The position numbers and the translations under genes are program-made. This document shows, in pieces, positions 57,255-64,000 of a stretch of DNA of 64,000 nucleotides. The number at the start of each line of letters is the position of its first letter. Within the stretch, counting starts at the first letter, position 1. The notes under the pieces were generated by a model. The model had not been told where the DNA came from. It did not search any database and saw only the letters and a list, made by a program, of their open reading frames with translations. The DNA is from Priapulus caudatus. Its lineage: Eukaryota; Priapulida; Priapulimorpha; Priapulimorphida; Priapulidae. The stretch spans positions 45,840 to 109,839 of the forward strand of contig NW_014578004.1 of the NCBI RefSeq assembly GCF_000485595.1, in the 5' to 3' direction.

Positions 57255-57652
57255 CAGCAGTTTTGCTGCCTACAAGGGTCAGTTTGCTGCCTACAAGGGT
57301 CAGTTTGCTGCCTACAAGGGTCAGTTTGCTGCCTACAAGGGTCAGTTTGCTGCCTACAAGGGTCAGTTTGCTGCCTGCAAGGGTCAGTTTGCTGCCTACA
57401 AGGGTCAGTTTGCTACCTACAAGGGTTACTTTGCTGCCTACAAGGGTTACTTTGCTACCTACAAGGGTCAGTTTGCTGCCTACAAGGGTCAGTTTGCTGC
57501 CTGCAAGGGTCAGTTTGCTGCCTACAAGGGTCAGTTTGCTGCCTACAAGTGTCAGTTTGCTGCCTACAAGGGTCAGTTTGCTGCCTACAAGGGTCAGTTT
57601 GCTGCCTACAAGGGTCAGTTTGCTGCCTACAAGGGTCAGTTTGCTGCCTGTT
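57255..57652. repeat. 21-bp minisatellite upstream of HINFP
   Basis: About nineteen copies of TTTGCTGCCTACAAGGGTCAG with few substitutions. Because 21 is divisible by three and the unit lacks stops, it gives spurious heptapeptide-repeat open frames on both strands. It starts about 190 bp upstream of the HINFP start codon, so it lies in or near the promoter or 5' UTR. Confidence 0.95.
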
Positions 57653-57659
57653 CCTAATG

Positions 57660-58629
57660 TCAGCAACAAATACATGCAGCCAAGAATTCCTAAAAATCTA
57701 AGTATAGCCAGTTGTTTATGGTTGTTTTTTTAAGTTTTGATTCCACGTTACAGTCAGTACTTCATTCTATGTGCAACCTTAGTAAAGAATGGGTGACAAT
57801 ATTTTAGAATGAATGAAGCAATGGTAACAGGGCTAGGAGGCCAATTTCAGCTTCCTTACAGACAGAGGCAATAGGGCAGTTTTTTTTGCGGCTTTTTTGT
57901 TTGTTTATGGGGGGTTGAGTGGAACTGCTGTAGTTTTCTCAAGTTTTTGCCGGGGTTTAGCAAAGTTCTCTCCCAGTTTTTTTCTGTGCAAGTACTTGGT
58001 GCCTGGCGAAAAAAGGGTCGTTTCTAGCCCTGGGTTATTATCTATATTAAAAGGATCTCGGAAGTTTCTGTTTCAGGTGTGCTACCTACCTCCATATTTA
58101 AATAACAGCAGTTGAGACATCTGACATACTTTCAGTACAACCAGCTTTGCTAAATACTACCATGATTCTTTTGCTTCGACTACTGCTTACCTGGAAATTA
58201 GACTATTCAAAACAGCTTATTATTGTTATTTCTCATATCTCGGTGTGTCATAGAGGTACAGTGGCAGTCAACGTAAGAACAATCATCATGGACTGGAAAA
58301 AAATGAAATGAACTGAATTATGTAACAAAATTAAATTTTAACAAGACATTTCATTATAGCAAAAGCCGTAGTAACTGGCCGACCTGCTTCATGGTCCATA
58401 CAGATAAGTCATGACAAAATTCAAGGAGTTTTCCAGGACATTTCAAGGACAATTTTTATTTTTTGAATGCTGACTAAAATTTAGCTTAACTTAATAAATT
58501 CAGTGTTTTCGACTTAGCACAGCTTTTGAAAAGATACATTACATGGGAATAGAGACATGAAAACTTCTGACCCTATGCTTGATGTTGTGAAATAGTCCAT
58601 GGCAAAGTTACTAGGACTAATTACTATAT
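57660..58629. other. Intergenic DNA upstream of HINFP
   Basis: No protein family or exon pattern recognised. Confidence 0.4.
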
Positions 58630-60221
58630 TAATAATATCAGGCAGTGTATCAATAGGGAGTGCAGACAGACTAAAAAACGGCAAAATCAACATTTAGTAG
58701 CCTTAGTCTACCTATGATTTATTGTGTTTTACCTCGCCATAAACTTGAGCTCAAGTCTTGCCTTAATCATTAAACTTTATCCGTGTCTAATGTTGGTCTC
58801 ACAAAAATGACAACATCGGCGAGATACGGTCCAACGTACAATGTGGTTTTTGAAGCTGTGACTATCGCACCATCAACAACGTGAACCGAAACATAAGGCC
58901 AATGCTTTGAAGCCTTCTATCGTCTTGCAATGCAAACATAGCAAAACAACTAAGCGAGGTTTGCAGGGATTTCAGAAAGTTAAAACACGCATTGTTGTTG
59001 ATTATAGGCCATGCGATGACAGTAATTACATGTTATGAACAATTTATTGTTCAAGAAAAAATAAATGGCATAAAAATACGTAAAACATGTGAAAGTTTTT
59101 TATTTTAATGTAAATAGTATCAACAGTCCTCGCCAAAAGACAAAATTCCTTTACTTGGACATTTCGGTCCAGTAAAAAATAGAATTTTTACCAGACCGAA
59201 TGCATATGCTTACTGGACCAAAATATTGAAACGATTAAAAAACATTCACATCTCTGTTGCTTTTCCTTGTGGACATATCTAACATATATATGCTTTCCTG
59301 CTCATCACCGCTATGTCTGTTGGACCCGTCATTGATTAAGCCTAAAAAGCTAGCATCGTTTATTTTTTCACTCCATTTTCGTGACGGCGTACAATCAGCA
59401 ATGCATTGCTGCCAGCTTTGTCATTGATCGTAGCGTTTCACCTATTTCTAGGCCCTTTGGCCTTGTCCATTGTGGTTGATCCAGGTATAATCAGCTGATA
59501 GTAATATAACTATCCCATCATAGTTCACACACACGTCGCCATGTCATCTTTTCGTCAACTCTTTCTATCATTAACAGGCTAATCTCTTCCTATCGCTTTT
59601 CCCACACCATAGATTAATTTGCGTTACACGCGTCATATAAGATAGCCATAGGCCAGGGATATTAGAGTTAGGCATACACGTAGTTGGTACTCGCGTACCT
59701 GTAGCCTCTGGGTAATTAGTTGATTGTAATGTTTACCCTGACCCGGTCTGGTAAATAGCCAACTTTCTTGTCGGACCGGTGCAAAAATCACCGGTTTTGT
59801 CTCCGACGCCGTCCGAAACGCTTTGGCGAGGACTGTATCAATAACACCAAGTCGTTGTTTAACTTGCCGAAATCCCTAGCAAACCTCGCTAGTTGTTTGC
59901 TATGTTTGCGCATTGCTAAGCGATAGAGGGCTTTCAAAAGCATCTGCTTTGTTTCGCGGTTCACAGGTTGTTGATGTTGCGATTATAAACTTTCAAAAAC
60001 CACATTTGTACGTTTGGACGATAATCTCCCGATTGTCAATTTTTGGGAGGACCCAACCGCATTAGACACGGATAAGTTTTAATTGACTTAAGCAAGACAT
60101 TGAGCTCAGTTTAGATCGAGGCGGAAAACACAATAAATCATAGGTAGACTAAGGGCTACCTAATGTTGAATTTTGCACGGTTTTAGTCTGCTCTCACTCC
60201 TATTGTACACTCCTGATAATA
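58630..60221. mobile_element. Long foldback element with a nested insertion
   Basis: The left arm 58630-58995 (TCAGGCAGTGTATCAATAGG, then AGTAGCCTTAGTCTACCTAT, then GCGAGGTTTGCAGGGATTTC) is inverted at 59845-60221. Arms are about 370 bp with many mismatches. The centre is split by the separate element at 59124-59835. Non-coding. Confidence 0.8.
59124..59835. mobile_element. Nested element with CAGTCCTCGCCAAA ends
   Basis: Starts CAGTCCTCGCCAAA and ends with the inverse TTTGGCGAGGACTG. Both sides are flanked by TATCAA, a likely target duplication. 712 bp with no clear transposase. The interior has paired TTGGACATTTCGGTCCAG and GGTCTGGTAA / CCGGTGCAAAAATCACCGG hairpins. Probably a non-autonomous cut-and-paste element. 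Confidence 0.75.
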
Positions 60222-61260
60222 TCCAACATAATAACAATATCATGTCATCATAATGCACCGAGTTACGGGAGAGATTCAACAAAGAATCAAAAGATTAGAC
60301 ATTTCCTAGAATAGTCAATAGCATTACTGCCCCCCCCCCCCCATTAGCAACATCAGATTATTAAATTTCTAGGGCTGTATTCCAGCACTGTGCCTGTGCT
60401 GGGTCGTATACTTCCTGTATGCTGTAACGGGAGCGAATGGCTACACAGGTACAACTACAAGGTTGAAGGTGTTTATGAGCCACAAAATCCATGANAAGCT
60501 TACCCTAAATAATACTGAGTGGGGTGGGATAAATATACAGTATTCAGTAATAATAATTATTTTATTATATTAATATAAATTATAATAAAATAATTATATT
60601 ACATACATAATAATACAGTAGGATAAGTCAAATAAGTATCCTGAATCATCTGTAGTTGTGTACTGCCATTAAGGCATTAAAATTCTGTAGGTTTTTATTG
60701 AACCTTCTGAAGCTTGTAAGTTGTAGTTGGCAGGGCAAAACATCTTTGCATATATCACCAGCTATTGAGTATTATTCCACTCCTAGTGGTGTTGCTGAAT
60801 TGCTGATTGTCGCGTTTTCAGGATACTCATGCGAACTGATAATATCTTTAATGAAGCAGAAACACATTTATTTAACAAGCCACACGATTAACACAAACCA
60901 GTTCACACGAACCCGATGTAATGAATAACAAGTCGGTTTCAGTTTGGATTCTAAGAACCTTCCCGTTGTGCTCTAACACTATATTACTCATAAATAGTAA
61001 CCGAAATAGTAATCGTGACATCTCCCTCCTTTGAAGATTGTCTGTTACCCAACTGAATGTAAGAACATTTTCTTAAACATGATCTGAGAATTGAATAAAT
61101 ACATCATAAAATAATACAACCGTTTTCTCTCTCCCTGGTCACCATACTTCACTAAGGCGTATTAACTCATAAATTCCACAAAGCACATGACCAAGTTAAC
61201 TTACCAAGCACTACTCGGCTACAATAATCATTTATCCATAATCATCCGGAAAACGCCAAA
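60222..61260. other. Intergenic A+T-rich DNA
   Basis: Contains a C14 run at about 60331-60344, a TAATTATTTTATTATATTAA palindromic patch at 60550-60600 and one ambiguous base near 60495. No gene recognised. Confidence 0.4.
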
Positions 61261-61264
61261 CGGC

Positions 61265-64000
61265 TTGCGCCACTACCCGCGACCGGCTTGTCCGTGGACG
61301 GCCGGGTGAATGTGATTCCACATCCATCCGTTGGCATTATCTTGCTGGAGTCTCCAGTTCGTTTCACCAAGAAGATGGCACTGTCTGCCTAAGCCATTGG
61401 TGTATCCTGGATTCGACAGAGAACTGCCAAGCATCCTCACCAAGGGCTGACGCTTCAAATGTCTTCGCGATTTCGCGCATTGTTGGCCGAACCGCATCGT
61501 AGTCAGCCGATGTAGGACGTGGGGTAAGTCGCTTGACTCACAACACTCCGGTGTTTTCACATCGGGCCTTCTCATGTCCAATTTTACCGCCAGTACCAAT
61601 GTCACCAGTCGCAAGCTCTGGGAAGAGATTTCACCGGAGGATGGACGTCTGTGTAAGAACCGGAACGGTAGTCTAAGTCTTAGCTCGGTCATCTGTCATC
61701 TTGACCACTCTTAAGATCCCGGGCCATTTAGGATCTAAATTTTCAGTTACAGAGTTGGCATTTGGTACGTATATCTGCCGTCCCATCATCAGCTTGTGCA
61801 GGACTTACACCTGTGGCTGCAAATCGGTGTAGCTCTATAAGCTCATAATGGCAGCAAACACATGCCTCTTGCGGAAAGGATCGCTTTGCGGCTTTTTGCA
61901 CTCCCGCGCTCAGAGCTCAACCATTAGCCTGTGGAAGATGTGGGCTAGATGTTGTGTGAATGAAGATCGTATCACTCTGGAAGCAGCGTTGAACTCAGGC
62001 CGATGTTGAACTGAGGCCCGCGTTATCAGAGACGACTTCCTCTGTGGATGCACCATCTTGCGAATAAGCTCTTGAGCTTAACGAATGACTTGTTTCGAGC
62101 GTGAATTTCTGGTAAGTAATCACTTCACTGAGATACGCTAGAGTAAATAGTCCGATCACGACCAAATATCTCTTTCCTTCCAACTCAGCACAAGTCCACC
62201 CATCCTTTTGCCGAGGGTCTAGCTGGCAATGGAGTAAGTGGATTAGATGGTTCGCTTCTGTTGTGTAGGCCGGTTCAGATCTGGGCAAAACTGGGCAAGT
62301 AGAAACCGTCTTGTGGCTATGTCTGCCCTATTCCTGGGCCACCACACAGATCATTTTGGCACCGTTCCCTACACTTAGTGAACCCTGGTGACGCTCATGG
62401 ATCTTGCTTCAGTATATCTCTTCTGCCACCTCGTAGGGATTATCAATACGATTTCGATACAAGGAGCGAGATCCCTTTGACACGGATAGTTCACGTCCTA
62501 AAGCCGAGTAGAATGTCTTTAGCATCCCTCTGGCACGCGACTGAATCCTCTTCGGCCACCCGCAACCTTTTGTGAGTCCAAATCGCCCTCGTGTAGCGTT
62601 GCATCGCGTAGCTGTCGCTCTGTTATAAACGTTCGAGTTTCTGACTGGCTATGTGTGCGCATCTGTTCGTCAGCGCTGTCCACAAACTGCTGAAGCCTCC
62701 AGAACTGTAGTCTGGCACCTCTATGCTTACTAGTGGTGGCTCTTGACAGAGTGTGTCTGCATAACCACAAGCTCCTTACGGCAGGTGCATATTCTGGCTC
62801 TCGAGCAAAACGCATGAGACGCATCAGCAAAGCCTACTGCAGCCTCAGCGGCGTTTTGTCGCTATGTCCTGTTTATTGATCAGTGAACGCAATGGCTTAT
62901 GCTCTGTCACCAAGTTTAAACTCGGCTCAGTCGCATACCAGATACTGTGTGAACTATTTCGCAATGCCCACACAAGCTCTCAGGCAGCTCTTTCTCATCT
63001 GAGCATAATCTAGGGGCCTCAGGGCAATTTGTCAATGTGCGAGAACAGTATGCCACAGGTAAGAGTCTATCTCCCTGTTGTTGCATTAGTACTCGCACGC
63101 AACCATAACTGCTGCATCTGCATGACCACAGTTGGCTTGTTTACATCATAGAATGCAAGACAGGTGCTTTTGACAACATATCCTTGACCTTCAAAAACGG
63201 CCTGCTCTTGTGGTGTGACTCCACTTAAAAGTGGCGTCAGACTTTCAGTAATCAGACATATCGGCTTTATAACGCGTCCGACAGCTCGCTGGAAAATATC
63301 TTGCCCAAGTAATTGACCATGCTATTAAACTCGTCTAAAACAGCCCTGCTACAGTCTCGTGGTGCGGCGAATAATCCACGACTGCTTTTTAACTTTTCCT
63401 GTCTGGGCTTATCCCTTCTTCTGAGATATGATGACCAAAGTACGTTAGGCTCTGGCTGTCGGAAACTTGCATTTGCTGCCCTGTTGAGTTCAGTCCCGAC
63501 TCACGTATCCGCGATCCAAGACATTCCTTAAGTCTCGTCATGTTCTTACGAGTGTGTTCCCATACACAAATGTCCATCCATGCTTTCGCAATAGCACCAA
63601 TCCTGTCCCTGCAGCACAGCTCGGCGTCCATCTTACGTTCGGAACACCTCTGGTGGCTGATGTAATCCCGATGGCACGCCGGAACAGTTACCGCCGGCAA
63701 AAGCGGTGTGATGAATGTGGTGTATCTTGAACTCTCCAGGGTCTAGTGGCATTTGATAAAACGCCACTTGACGCATCTCAACTTCGAACACACCGTGCTC
63801 CTACGGCAGCTTAGGGATTATTATCATCGAAGTTGGCAGTATGAATCGCTCCGAAGCAACCGATTCAATTCCAGTTTTTCTTCAAAATCCGCACGGCAGA
63901 TGCGTATATTCCCAATTACGTTTAACAACAGGAACCATAGGGGCGCACCCAGTCGTCGCTCAGTTAATTTTGGTTCGATGACGCACCAACGCTCACATAT
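61265..64000 (-). mobile_element. Ty3/Gypsy-type retrotransposon pol, decayed, cut by the window edge
   Basis: Read on the minus strand from 64000 downwards. A reverse-transcriptase start (APMVPVV, FILPT, FYQMPLDP) is at 63.72-63.99 kb. The RT end with RMDAEL and SLTYFGHHISEEGISPD is at 63.39-63.70. RNase H with PVAYCSRTLT is at about 63.05 and its ending TLSRA at about 62.75. The integrase core with GKRYLVVIGLFTLAYLSEV and EVVSDNAG is at 62.0-62.29. A C-terminal SSGEI-type region is at about 61.6. The domain order RT-RNase H-integrase is that of Ty3/Gypsy. Frames break every 100-300 nt, so it is inactive as assembled. No LTR was identified. Confidence 0.85.

Noticed and set aside
57241-57733. 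144- and 156-codon frames with heptapeptide repeats
   Set aside because: Product of the 21-bp minisatellite read in frame on either strand. There is no unique sequence or start context, and it lies upstream of HINFP.

Overview
The window is nuclear DNA of a non-vertebrate metazoan. It has spliced genes with GT-AG introns, A+T-rich introns, many short inverted-repeat transposons, non-LTR and Ty3/Gypsy retrotransposon remnants, and animal-type TTAGGG repeats. A marine invertebrate such as a sponge or cnidarian would fit, but nothing in the sequence fixes the phylum. It is an unfinished assembly with N gaps at 13337-13346, 35467-35491 and 47626-47635 and one N near 60495.

Three conserved housekeeping genes can be built exon by exon. 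(1) CUL3, the cullin-3 scaffold of BTB-type ubiquitin ligases, lies on the minus strand from a start codon at 31637 to a stop at 3837. Its 19 coding exons include a 51-nt first exon and a 25-nt last exon. (2) MRPL37 (mL37, mitochondrial large ribosomal subunit) lies on the plus strand, 41329-45759, with 8 exons that join into 402 codons. (3) HINFP (MIZF, the zinc-finger activator of histone H4 genes) lies on the minus strand, 57070-51793, with 10 exons that join into 590 codons.

Two stretches are present twice, each beside an N gap. CUL3 exons 5-18 occur at about 13.8-21.8 kb, mostly readable, and again at about 5.15-13.3 kb, riddled with single-base indels. MRPL37 exons 4-8 occur at 43.5-45.8 kb and again at 47.9-50.0 kb, clean and differing only by SNPs, repeat length and one small intronic inversion. 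The simplest reading is two uncollapsed haplotypes, with one CUL3 copy built from uncorrected reads. This lets allelic transposon insertions be seen directly.

The rest is mobile and repetitive DNA. It includes a CR1/Jockey-type LINE (33.3-35.5 and 40.0-40.6 kb) split by a 4.5-kb block of inverted repeats, a giant GA/CT palindrome and a roughly 230-bp satellite. A second 3' fragment of the same LINE lies at 47.15-47.63 kb. A decayed Ty3/Gypsy pol lies at 61.3-64.0 kb. There are about ten foldback or MITE elements and minisatellites beside the CUL3 stop and the HINFP start. No operon, CRISPR array, tRNA or rRNA was recognised, and I see no convincing new multi-gene system.
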